From: Arthrobacter sp. Leaf141
GTDB lineage: Bacteria > Actinomycetota > Actinomycetes > Actinomycetales > Micrococcaceae
Length of the DNA: 64,000 nt
Assembly (NCBI RefSeq): GCF_001424565.1
Contig: NZ_LMOL01000005.1
Coordinates: forward strand, 133,538 to 197,537
Direction: 5' to 3'
Under the pieces are notes generated by a model. It did not search any database. It saw only the letters and a program-made list of their open reading frames with translations, and was not told the origin of the DNA. How positions within the stretch are numbered: the first letter of the stretch is position 1; every line of letters begins with the position of its first letter. The position numbers and the translations under genes are program-made. Of the stretch, positions 32,859-40,955 are shown piece by piece.

Positions 32859-34025
32859 ATGCTCGTACTGGTCATCAACTCCGGTTCATCCTCGCTCAAG
32901 TACCAGGTGCGCGACGTGGCGGCGGGAAGCGTCCTGACGGAGGGCCTGATCGAAAAGATCGGCGTGGGCAACGGCGGCGGCGGGGACGGCGAAACCCAGG
33001 GCCCGCGCGACCACGCCGAAGCGCTGGAGCAGGTGGACGCCGCCATCCAGCAGGACCTGGGCGACCTGACGCTCGACGCCGTGGGGCACCGGGTGGTGCA
33101 CGGCGGCGAGCGGTTCGCCGAACCCGTGCTGATCGACAACGAGATCACCCGCGCCATCGAGCGGCTCAACCCGCTGGCGCCCCTGCATAACCCGGCCAAC
33201 GTGCTGGGGATCCGGGCCATTGCCAAAAAATGGCCGGACATGCCGCAGGTAGCGGTTTTCGACACCGCTTTCCACCGCACCCTCCCCGAGCACGCCTGGC
33301 GGTACGCCGTCCCGGACGAGCTTTACACCAACCACGGCATCCGCCGGTACGGGTTCCACGGCACCTCGCACGAGTACGTCACCCGGCAGGCGGCCGCGCT
33401 GCTGGACCTGCCCGTGGACGAGTTCGACGGCGTGATCGCCCACCTCGGTAACGGCGCGTCCGTCACGGCCATCCGCGGCGGCCACTCGGTGGACACGTCC
33501 ATGGGCTTCACTCCCCTCGAAGGCCTGGTCATGGGCACCCGGTCCGGCGACCTGGACCCCTCCATCCTGGTGTTCCTGGGCCGTGCAGGCTGGACCCCGG
33601 AAGACCTGGACACCCTGCTCAACCGGGAGTCCGGCCTGAAGGGGCTGGCCGGCAACAATGACATGCGCTCCGTGGTGGACGCCGCGGAGTCCGGCGACGC
33701 CAGGGCAGCCACCGCCCTGGCCGTCACGTCCTACCGGCTGGCCAAGTACATCGGCGGCTACCACGTGGCCGTGGGCGGGGCGAAGGCGCTGGTGTTCACC
33801 GCCGGCATCGGCGAGAACTCGCACCAGTTCCGTGCCCTCGTGGCGGACCGGCTAAGTGCCTTGGGTGTGGAGCTCGACGCCGGCCTGAACAGTGTCCGGA
33901 CCAGGGAACCGCGCGTGATTTCCACGCCGGAGTCAGGGTTGCCGGTCCTGGTGGTCCCCACCGATGAGGAGCGGGCCATCGCGGAGGCGACGGCCGCAGT
34001 CGTCAATCTCCCCGCGGCCACCTAA
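32859..34025 (+). CDS. ackA: Acetate kinase
   Basis: It converts acetyl phosphate and ADP to acetate and ATP, partner of Pta. The 388 residues include the ASKHA signatures VLVINSGSSSLKYQV, FDTAFHRTLPEHAWRYAVP, YGFHGTSHEYV, HLGNGASVTAI and GLVMGTRSGDLDPSI. ATG 32859 follows CAGGAGG. It comes 85 nt after the HTH gene in the same direction and may be partly cotranscribed with that operon. Confidence 0.96.
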   Translation: MLVLVINSGSSSLKYQVRDVAAGSVLTEGLIEKIGVGNGGGGDGETQGPRDHAEALEQVDAAIQQDLGDLTLDAVGHRVVHGGERFAEPVLIDNEITRAIERLNPLAPLHNPANVLGIRAIAKKWPDMPQVAVFDTAFHRTLPEHAWRYAVPDELYTNHGIRRYGFHGTSHEYVTRQAAALLDLPVDEFDGVIAHLGNGASVTAIRGGHSVDTSMGFTPLEGLVMGTRSGDLDPSILVFLGRAGWTPEDLDTLLNRESGLKGLAGNNDMRSVVDAAESGDARAATALAVTSYRLAKYIGGYHVAVGGAKALVFTAGIGENSHQFRALVADRLSALGVELDAGLNSVRTREPRVISTPESGLPVLVVPTDEERAIAEATAAVVNLPAAT

Positions 34026-34043
34026 CCCACGGCGGGAACCCGT

Positions 34044-35240
34044 TCACGCCCGGCCCTTCAGGATCAGGTTCCAGTAGACCTGCGGGAAGATGTCCCGGTC
34101 CACCACCCAGGACAGCCGGCTCTCGTTCCAGGTGGGGACGCGGGGGATGCTGGGCCGGGGGCGGTACCGGTCATCGAACTCCGCGAACACCACCGTGGAG
34201 CGCGACACCGTAAAGGGGCAGACGGAGTACCCGTCGTACTTGGCCGGCAGCGCCTTGCCCTTCCGGGCGGCGACGAGGTTCTGCGCCACCACCTTGGTCT
34301 GCTTGCGCAGGGCCCCGCCGGACTTTGAATTGGTGGTGCCGGCGGCGTCGCCCAGCGACCAGACATTGGGGTAGCGGAGGTGCCGCAGGGTCTGCCGGTC
34401 CACGTCGACGAAGCCGCCCGGTTCGCCCGGCGCCGGCAGGTCCGTGGCCTTGAGCCAGTCCGGCGCCGACTGCGGCGGCACGGCGTTCAGGACGTCGTAG
34501 CGGAGGGCTTCCTCCGCCCCGGACCCGGTGTCCCGGATGGTGGCCACCTGCGAGCCGGCGTCCACTGCCACCAGCTCGCTGTTGGTCCGGAGTTCGATGC
34601 CGTATTCGGCAATCTTCCGGTCCAGCTCGTCGTCTATTTCGGGGACACCGAACACGGTGGGGTAGGGCTGGACCATCACCACGCGGATGCTGTCCAGTAC
34701 GCCCTGTTCGCGCCAGTAGTCGCAGGCAAGGTACATGGGTTTCTGGCTGGCGCCGCCGCACTTGATGGGCCCGGCCGGCATGGTGAACACGGCGGTCCCG
34801 GAGGTCATGCCGCTGAGAAGGGTCCAGGTCTTGGGCGCCAGCTCAAACTCGTAGTGCGACGAGCCGTGCGCCGAGTGGACGGCCTCGGCCAGCCCGGGCA
34901 CAGCGTCCCAGTCATATTGCAGGCCCGGGCACACCACCAGCTGTCCGTAGGCCACTTCGGCGCCGGAGGCCAGGGTCACGGTGTTGGCGTCGGCGTCGAT
35001 GGCGGCGGCGCCGTCGTGGATCCACGTGACGCCCGTCGGAGTGACGGACAGCTGGCTGCGGATGGCTTCCGTGGCCTGCGCCCGCCCGCCGGCGATATGG
35101 GAGAAGAGCGGCTGGTAGAGGTGGTGGTCCTTGGGCTCGACCACCGCCACATCCGTGACGCCGTAGCGGTGCAGACGCGCGGCCAGGGAGATCCCGGCGT
35201 TGCCACCGCCGATGATCAGGACCTCGTGCCGGGCGGCCAC
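34044..35240 (-). CDS. NAD(P)/FAD-dependent oxidoreductase (sulfide:quinone reductase-like)
   Basis: A 398-residue flavoprotein. It has the FAD-binding motif VLIIGGGNAGISLAARL at the N-terminus, KDHHLYQPLFSHIAGG, MPAGPIKCGGASQKPMYLACDYW with conserved cysteines as in type-I/II SQR-like enzymes, and VWSLGDAAGTTNSKSGGALRKQ. It could oxidise sulfide or act as an NDH-2-like quinone reductase; the cysteine in PIKCGGA supports the SQR group. GTG 35240, two bases after the preceding stop, is the start. It is the last gene of the repeat-protein/M50 operon. Confidence 0.82.
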   Translation of the reverse strand: MAARHEVLIIGGGNAGISLAARLHRYGVTDVAVVEPKDHHLYQPLFSHIAGGRAQATEAIRSQLSVTPTGVTWIHDGAAAIDADANTVTLASGAEVAYGQLVVCPGLQYDWDAVPGLAEAVHSAHGSSHYEFELAPKTWTLLSGMTSGTAVFTMPAGPIKCGGASQKPMYLACDYWREQGVLDSIRVVMVQPYPTVFGVPEIDDELDRKIAEYGIELRTNSELVAVDAGSQVATIRDTGSGAEEALRYDVLNAVPPQSAPDWLKATDLPAPGEPGGFVDVDRQTLRHLRYPNVWSLGDAAGTTNSKSGGALRKQTKVVAQNLVAARKGKALPAKYDGYSVCPFTVSRSTVVFAEFDDRYRPRPSIPRVPTWNESRLSWVVDRDIFPQVYWNLILKGRA

Positions 35241-35242
35241 GG

Positions 35243-35449
35243 CTACTTCTTCTCGCTCAGGGCCGAGGCCTTGTGCGCAGCGCGTGCACCGGTTTTGGCC
35301 GACTCCACCACATACTGCGGCTCGTCCTTGCTGGCGCGGTGCGTGTTGCCGTCCAGTTCGAAGTCGCTGGTCTTCTTTTCCACGATTTTCCCGTGCGTCA
35401 TGCCCTGGGGCGTGTTCCATTCCACGGACGTTCCCTTGCTCAATGACAT
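35243..35449 (-). CDS. DUF2945 (HVA1 TUDOR-like) small protein
   Basis: A 68-residue protein: LSKGTSVEWNTPQGMTHGKIVEKKTSDFEL followed by KDEPQYVVESAKTGARAAHK, the complete pattern of the DUF2945/hypervirulence-associated TUDOR-domain family. The function is unknown; the fold is a small beta barrel. It lies 8 nt downstream of the M50 gene and 2 nt upstream of the oxidoreductase, so it is in the middle of a compact operon. Confidence 0.85.
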   Translation of the reverse strand: MSLSKGTSVEWNTPQGMTHGKIVEKKTSDFELDGNTHRASKDEPQYVVESAKTGARAAHKASALSEKK

Positions 35450-35457
35450 CTGCTCTC

Positions 35458-37965
35458 CTAGCGGGGTGGTGCGGTGGGTTGGGGCTCGCCGGCGGGTGCC
35501 GTGCCCCCAGTATCCGCCGTGGGGGCCGCCGGCTCAACGGGTGCGTCCGACGCCGGCAGGCCACCTATGGCGGGTTGCGTCGCCGGTGCGGTGGTAGGGG
35601 CAGTCCCTGCCGGGTCCGCCGGGGCCGGGGCCGTCCCCGTTGGAACCGGTACGCTGCCGGAACCGGAGCCGGAACTGGAGCCTGTGGGGCCGGTGGCCGG
35701 CTGGCCGCTGGGGGCAGGCGTTGCGCCCGGGCCGGGTGTTGTCCCAGGGGCGGGCGTTCCGCCGGGACCGGCGGAAGTGGCCGGGGAGGGTCCGGTGGAC
35801 GGCCCGGTGGACGGCCCGGTCCGGGCCGCAGCGGGATCAGCTTTGACGATCGCAGTGATGCGGTCCTTGTAGGCCGAAAGCCGGCCCTGGATGGAGGCCA
35901 GCGGTTGGTTGCGGAGGGTCCGGCCATAGTCGGCGATCTCCGCCCACAGTGCCTCGAGCTGCCCCTGGCTGTCCGTGCCGAGGGGGCCGTCCAGCGTCAG
36001 GACCAGCTGGCTTGCCAAGGCGTACGTGAGGCAGTCCCTGCAGTTGTAGTTGGCTGCCGCGGACAGGTTTTCCGGAACAACAACGTCCGCCTCACCCACA
36101 ATCAGCACCACCTGGAAGCCGACGGCCACGGCCGCGCAGTCCGCGCAGTCGGCGAAGGCGTAGGCCTCGTTGCGGGTGTCCACGGGCCCGCCGTCGTCGG
36201 CCCACACGAGCGCAAACGCCACGCTGTACTTGACCGAACCGTCAGTGGTGTTGACCGCCAGGGCCTGGTTGCCGTCGCCTTCGGGCGCGGCGGGCCGGTC
36301 GAACGGGAACACCCACGACGGCGCCGCATCCGTCCCGGAGCCGGCGGGCTGCGCGGACCCTGCCGCCGCCTTTTCGGCCGGAACCAGCACCATCCCCAGC
36401 CGTGGGTTGTCCCGGGTGGGCATGGGCTCACCCTGGGGCCACAGCGCCACGGTGCTGCCGGCAGTGCCTTCGCGCAGGATGGTGCTGCCCTGCGGAAGGA
36501 CAGTGGCCGCGGCGTCGGCGAGGGTGCCGCGTTCGTACGGCTGCACGGGCCGGTACGTCCCGCCGTCGGGCCACCATGCCCAGGCCAGCCCGGCAAGCAG
36601 CGCCACGATGGCACCCATGGCTGCCGTCCGGTGCAGCGCCCGGCCGGCCGTTTTGCGCCACATGCCGGTGACCAGCTGCCGGAGCAGCCGCAGGAAGATG
36701 TACAGCATGCCCAGGACGGGGAGGACGACGGCGGCGATCGCCAGGGCGCGCACCGCGACGCCAGCCGGGTCCCCGGCGGCGAGGCTGGCGGCGAGCAGGC
36801 CCTGCTGCGTGGCGGCGCTGGCCCAGGCGGTGCCAAGCAGCCGCGGCAGGGAAAGCACCATCATGGCCACGCTGAACAGGAGCAGCGGAACCGTAATGAG
36901 CACCCAGAGCGTCACCACGGCGCGTGCCCACGGCTTGAGCGCGCGGCTTTCGGGTTTCCCCCAATGCCACGGCAGCAGGCCCAGCAGCGTGGGCTTGATG
37001 CGCTGGAACAGGTCGGGGACGCCGGTGGCGTCCGCCAGGATGTGGTATCCGTCGTACCGCACCAGCGGCAGCAGCTGCCGGACCATCTGCAGGAGCTGGG
37101 TGACCACCACCAGCAGCAGCGCATCGAAGCCCGTGGCCCACCACAGCCCTGTGATGAGGACGGCGATGATCGCGTTGAAGTAGAGCCCGCCCAGGTCAGT
37201 GCGGAGCCGGCCGCCCCGGCCCAGCCGGTAGGAATCGGTGACGTCGGTGAAGAAGGCGGGCCAGATCAGGTACAGCCCGGCCCCCATGGCACCGGGTGTT
37301 GCGCCACCCCTGCGGGCAGCGGCGGCGTGGCCGAATTCGTGGAAACCGGCCGAAAGGATGGTGACAGCAAAAACCAACAGCAGCAGGACCGGGTTCGCGA
37401 ACGCCTCGTGCGTGGCGGAGCCCAGCCCCCGCACCATCAGCACCCACCAGCTGGCGGCCAGGAATGCCGCCGTCACGGCCACCACGATCAGCGGGTTGAA
37501 CAGCACCGCAAACGGGGCGGTGATCCTGCGGGTGCGTTCCGGGTCCGTCACCGTAAAACGGAAACGCATGCCCAGGAGGGGGTCCGCTTTCCTGACCTCC
37601 GGCTCCGAGCCGTCCGCCAGCCGGAGCAGGCCCATGGGCAGCAGCTGCGATTGCATCAGGGTGCCCACGTTCGCCGCGCTGACCAGCCTGCCGAAGCCCT
37701 GGCTGGTGTGGTGGGCGATTTCGGCCTCGCTCCGGCTTCCGTCCGCCGCCGCCAGCACCAGGTAGAGCAGCCGGGTCAGCTGCAGGGTCTGGCCGTCAGC
37801 GCGGCGCACCAGATACGGCGCTTCGCGGTAGCCGGAGCCGTCGGACTGGCCAAGGAGCTGCACGCCGTCGGCGTGGGAAGGATTCCGCCGCTGTGTGGCG
37901 GGAGTTTCGGCAGGGGACAGCGGCGGGCCGGCCTCAGGGCGCGGCCCGCCGGTGGTCAGGCTCAT
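35458..37965 (-). CDS. PqqD-like/M50 membrane metalloprotease with extracytoplasmic double-CxxC domain
   Basis: An 835-residue protein. Residues about 35-125 look like a PqqD/winged peptide-recognition domain (LQLTRLLYLVLAAADGSRS). Residues about 150-460 are a multi-helix membrane domain with the zinc motif HEFGH at 209-213 and the third-ligand region LVRYDGYHILAD at 302-312, as in M50 peptide metalloproteases. Residues about 465-710 form an extracytoplasmic domain with two CxxC pairs (607/610 and 642/645). A Pro/Gly/Thr-rich tail ends the protein. It starts 6 nt after the repeat-protein stop, suggesting that this is its substrate. The protease class is confident; the substrate is inferred. 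Confidence 0.85.
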   Translation of the reverse strand: MSLTTGGPRPEAGPPLSPAETPATQRRNPSHADGVQLLGQSDGSGYREAPYLVRRADGQTLQLTRLLYLVLAAADGSRSEAEIAHHTSQGFGRLVSAANVGTLMQSQLLPMGLLRLADGSEPEVRKADPLLGMRFRFTVTDPERTRRITAPFAVLFNPLIVVAVTAAFLAASWWVLMVRGLGSATHEAFANPVLLLLVFAVTILSAGFHEFGHAAAARRGGATPGAMGAGLYLIWPAFFTDVTDSYRLGRGGRLRTDLGGLYFNAIIAVLITGLWWATGFDALLLVVVTQLLQMVRQLLPLVRYDGYHILADATGVPDLFQRIKPTLLGLLPWHWGKPESRALKPWARAVVTLWVLITVPLLLFSVAMMVLSLPRLLGTAWASAATQQGLLAASLAAGDPAGVAVRALAIAAVVLPVLGMLYIFLRLLRQLVTGMWRKTAGRALHRTAAMGAIVALLAGLAWAWWPDGGTYRPVQPYERGTLADAAATVLPQGSTILREGTAGSTVALWPQGEPMPTRDNPRLGMVLVPAEKAAAGSAQPAGSGTDAAPSWVFPFDRPAAPEGDGNQALAVNTTDGSVKYSVAFALVWADDGGPVDTRNEAYAFADCADCAAVAVGFQVVLIVGEADVVVPENLSAAANYNCRDCLTYALASQLVLTLDGPLGTDSQGQLEALWAEIADYGRTLRNQPLASIQGRLSAYKDRITAIVKADPAAARTGPSTGPSTGPSPATSAGPGGTPAPGTTPGPGATPAPSGQPATGPTGSSSGSGSGSVPVPTGTAPAPADPAGTAPTTAPATQPAIGGLPASDAPVEPAAPTADTGGTAPAGEPQPTAPPR

Positions 37966-37971
37966 CCGGAC

Positions 37972-38673
37972 TTACTGTTCGAGGTTGGACTGCTGGTCAG
38001 CGGAGGCGTTCGCTTCGCCTTCAATGTGCTGGGTGATCAGGGCGTCCTGGTCGGCCACGGCGAAGGCGTCGCTGTCGATCGAGCCGATGTTGGCAGCCAC
38101 AGCAGCGTCTATCGGGGCTGCCACGTTGGCGTTGGCTGCGACGGCGCCGTTGATGGGGGCGGCAATGTCGGCGTCTGCGGCCAGATCCACGTTGACGTTC
38201 AGCAGGTCCCCGTCCAATGCGGCTGCGGGATCGGCGGGCACAGCGCCCACATCCGGCAGGGTGCCGTCCGGCAGGGAACCGTCGGGGAGGACGCTGCCAC
38301 CTTCGGAAGCGCCGCCGGCGGTGTCTTCGGGAGTGCCGCCGTCGACCGTGTCATTGCCCTGGTTGATCACGCTGTCCTGCGCGGACCCGGCATCGGCGTC
38401 CGCCACGATGCCCTGGTCAATCATGACGCCCTGGTCCGCAAGCGCCTGGGATTCGGAGCCGAAGGAAAGGATGTTGGCGGAGGCGGCGGCGTCGATCGGC
38501 GCGGCGACGTTGGCGTTCGCCGCGACGGCCAGATCGATCGGGGCGGCGGCGTCGATGCCAAGGTCCAGATCGGCGTTCAGGTCCAGGACGGAGGCAACTT
38601 CCTTGTCCGGCAAGGCGGTGGCCTGCTCTGACAGGAGTTCGTCGTCGGTGAGGGGACGCAATTCTTGTTCCAT
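37972..38673 (-). CDS. Duplicated-repeat protein with leader-like N-terminus; candidate M50 substrate
   Basis: A 233-residue acidic, Ala/Asp/Asn-rich protein without hydrophobic helices. The first 30 residues (LTDDELLSEQATALPDKEV) look like a recognition leader. A unit of about 70 residues occurs twice (31-101 and 158-228), sharing the identical core AVAANANVAAPIDAA and then a (A/V)ADQ-(A/G) region. The two units are separated by a Gly/Pro/Asp linker containing LPDGSLPDGTLPDVG. No domain is recognised. It is first in the operon, has a CCGGAGG ribosome site and a CTAAGC-type palindrome 73 nt upstream. Confidence 0.8.
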   Translation of the reverse strand: MEQELRPLTDDELLSEQATALPDKEVASVLDLNADLDLGIDAAAPIDLAVAANANVAAPIDAAASANILSFGSESQALADQGVMIDQGIVADADAGSAQDSVINQGNDTVDGGTPEDTAGGASEGGSVLPDGSLPDGTLPDVGAVPADPAAALDGDLLNVNVDLAADADIAAPINGAVAANANVAAPIDAAVAANIGSIDSDAFAVADQDALITQHIEGEANASADQQSNLEQ

Positions 38674-38739
38674 GCTTGGGCAACCTCCGGTCCGCGCGGG
38701 TTGACCTGCCCCCAGCGGGCAGCCCGACGCCAGCCAATA

Positions 38740-38753
38740 GTAAGCATGATTAG
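38740..38753 (-). promoter_or_regulatory. CTAAGC-NN-GCTTAG motif, copy 3 (repeat-protein/M50 operon)
   Basis: On the operon strand it reads CTAATCATGCTTAC followed by TATTGG, centred 73 nt before the ATG. The flanking AT before CTAA is shared with copies 2 and 5. Confidence 0.55.
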
Positions 38754-38805
38754 CATTGTTTGGGTACCCGCACGCCCGGGCACGGACCGATGTTACCGGC
38801 GCCGG

Positions 38806-40803
38806 CTACGGAGCACCCGCCGTGACGTTGTCCAGCAGCACGGTGACGGGGGCGTTGGTGGCGCTGCTGGAGAGGTACGTCATCAGGCCGATGCCGCCGG
38901 GTGCCTGCAGCGCCGCCGTGGTGTCCGTCGCGGACCGTTGCCAGTTGACCGGTTCGGCTGTTCCCACTTCCCAGACTTTCGCCCGGACGGTGGTGGTGCC
39001 GGTCCCGGTGACCTGGAGGCGGACGGCCAGGCGGTCGCCCACGGCGTAGTTCAGGCCCACGATGGTGGTGCCTGTTTGGATCACGGTTTCGGTGCCGCCG
39101 GCGTTGGTCCTGACCAGGGACAGGTTCACGGCGCCCGTGGCGGTCAGGCCCGCCTTGGCACGGTATTCGCCGGCGCCGGCAATCCGGCGTCCCGCCACGG
39201 AGAGGTACAGCCCGGAGCCCGAAGCGGGTTTGTCGGTGGCGAGCTCCAGAGTCAGGTTGGTGGCGGACGAACTGACCGATCCCAGGGCCACGGTGTTGCC
39301 CGACCCGGCCGTGGGGATCCGCAGCCGTCCCGTGCCGTTGGCCACGGAGTAGTTGCCGGCGCTGCCCGGAACTGTCCAGGCCCCGCCGGTTTCCGCGCTG
39401 CCCAGCCCGTTGCTCACTGTCCTGGTGAACGTGTCCTGCGCGAACGGGCCGGTGCCGGCCGCCGTCGTAATGGCCTGGGTGGCCGTGCCGGTGGCGCCGC
39501 CGTTGTCCGTGACCGTCAGGGTGACGTTGTAGGTGCCGGCGGCCGCGTAGGCGTGCGACGGCGAGACACCGGTGCCGCTGCTGCCGTCACCGAAGTCCCA
39601 GGCGTAGTTGGTGATGGTCCCGTCCGGGTCGCTGGCCGCGGCGGCGTTGAACCCGCAGGTCAGGCCGGTGCACGACGGCGTGAAGGAAGCCGTGGGCGGT
39701 GTGTTGGTGCCCGTGGCCCCGACGGTGAAGGCATCCGAAAAAGCGCCGTCGGTGGCGACGAAACCGGCGCTGAGGGTTGATTCCGTGAATTTCAGGTCCA
39801 GCAGCCCGTGGCTGGGGCTGGCGTTCAGGGCGGAATAGGCCGCGAAGTACGGCGCTTCCGGATCCGCAGTGTTGACGTCCCGGAGCGCCACGCCGCCGGT
39901 CCCCACCGTGGCGAAGATGGCGCCGGCGCCCTTGGCCAGGGAATTGTCAGTGTCCCGGACGCAGGCCGGGTTATAGGTGCCGGGCTGCAGCCCGGCACAG
40001 CCGGCGGCACTGGCGAGTTGCTTGCTGCGCTGGTAGTGGTGTTCGTGGCCGTTCAGGACCAGGTCCACTTTCCTGTTGAGCAGCAGGTTGGTGATGTCGG
40101 TGCCGGCAACGCAGCTGTACTGGCCGATCGACAGGCAGGGGGCGTGCATTGATGCCACCACCCACGGGATGGCAGCGGACCGGGCGCCGTCAATGGCCGC
40201 AGCTGTCCAGTTGTACCGGGCGCTGCCGGCCGCGTAATCCCAGGTGCCGTCCGGGAAGGGGATGCCGGGGGAGATGAACACAAAGCGCACCAGCGGGTTC
40301 TGCTGCGGGACGTCCACGTAGTACTGGCGGGCGTAGGTCCCCACGGCGCCGGGCAGCTGGTTGGGCAGGCAGGCGGCGAAGTCGTTGATGTTGCCGTTCT
40401 GGCCGTTACTCTCATGGTTGCCGGAGACCAGCTGGAACGGGAAGCCCGGCCCGGTGCGGGAGGTGACAAAATCGCACCAGGCCTGCTCCGCCCCGGTGGC
40501 GCCGTAGGAGAGGTCGCCCATGGCCAGGTGCAGGTCCGGTTTGAGCTGCCCCACCCGGGCCAGGACGTCCGCTGCCGCCGTGGAGCTTGAATAGTCGCCG
40601 GCCGCCGTGACGTGCAGTTCGCCGGCAACCGCGGGGATCGGGGCGGCTTCGGCGGCGTCGGTGCTGCCCGGCAGCAGTTCCGCCAGCACGGGATGCAGCG
40701 CCACGGTGCCCGCCATAACAACGGCGGCGCTCGCCAGGATGACGGTGGCGCGGTGCCAGAACCCGGCGGTCCGCGGCTTTGCTGGGTTTTTCGGTCCGTT
40801 CAC
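38806..40803 (-). CDS. Secreted metallophosphoesterase with PKD domain
   Basis: A 665-residue exported protein. The signal segment is TVILASAAVVMAGTVALHPV, followed by LHVTAAGDYSSSTAAADVL (metal-binding region), AMGDLSYG, VSGNHESNG and LNGHEHHYQRS, the calcineurin-like phosphoesterase order. A PKD domain follows (TASFTPSCTGLTCGFNAAAA with WDFGDGSS and YNVTLTVTD). The C-terminal 200 residues are a concanavalin/LamG-like beta domain. GTG 40803 has a GGAGAAG ribosome site; the frame upstream is not used. The substrate is likely a phosphomonoester or nucleotide outside the cell. Confidence 0.87.
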   Translation of the reverse strand: MNGPKNPAKPRTAGFWHRATVILASAAVVMAGTVALHPVLAELLPGSTDAAEAAPIPAVAGELHVTAAGDYSSSTAAADVLARVGQLKPDLHLAMGDLSYGATGAEQAWCDFVTSRTGPGFPFQLVSGNHESNGQNGNINDFAACLPNQLPGAVGTYARQYYVDVPQQNPLVRFVFISPGIPFPDGTWDYAAGSARYNWTAAAIDGARSAAIPWVVASMHAPCLSIGQYSCVAGTDITNLLLNRKVDLVLNGHEHHYQRSKQLASAAGCAGLQPGTYNPACVRDTDNSLAKGAGAIFATVGTGGVALRDVNTADPEAPYFAAYSALNASPSHGLLDLKFTESTLSAGFVATDGAFSDAFTVGATGTNTPPTASFTPSCTGLTCGFNAAAASDPDGTITNYAWDFGDGSSGTGVSPSHAYAAAGTYNVTLTVTDNGGATGTATQAITTAAGTGPFAQDTFTRTVSNGLGSAETGGAWTVPGSAGNYSVANGTGRLRIPTAGSGNTVALGSVSSSATNLTLELATDKPASGSGLYLSVAGRRIAGAGEYRAKAGLTATGAVNLSLVRTNAGGTETVIQTGTTIVGLNYAVGDRLAVRLQVTGTGTTTVRAKVWEVGTAEPVNWQRSATDTTAALQAPGGIGLMTYLSSSATNAPVTVLLDNVTAGAP

Positions 40804-40920
40804 GGCTGCTTCTCCATCCGGCGGAATGCAGCACACATATTTTGTGTGTTTTGTGAACCATAGGCCTGGCTCCGGCAGCATGCCAGAGCGCGCGGTACCT
40901 GGATTTCCGGCCCGGACTAC

Positions 40921-40949
40921 CCGGTTCCGCGCCTGCTGCGCGGAACCGG
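40921..40949. terminator. Hairpin terminator downstream of the oligopeptidase gene
   Basis: CCGGTTCCGCGC pairs perfectly with GCGCGGAACCGG around CTGCT, 7 nt beyond the stop of the leftward oligopeptidase gene. Confidence 0.7.
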
Positions 40950-40955
40950 CCAGGG

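Noticed and set aside
35200..38631. A plus-strand open frame of more than 1,100 codons antisense to the M50 and repeat genes
   Set aside because: The product is Gly/Arg/His-rich and has no domain. It arises because the GC-rich antisense frame lacks stops. The leftward genes have clear motifs and ribosome sites.
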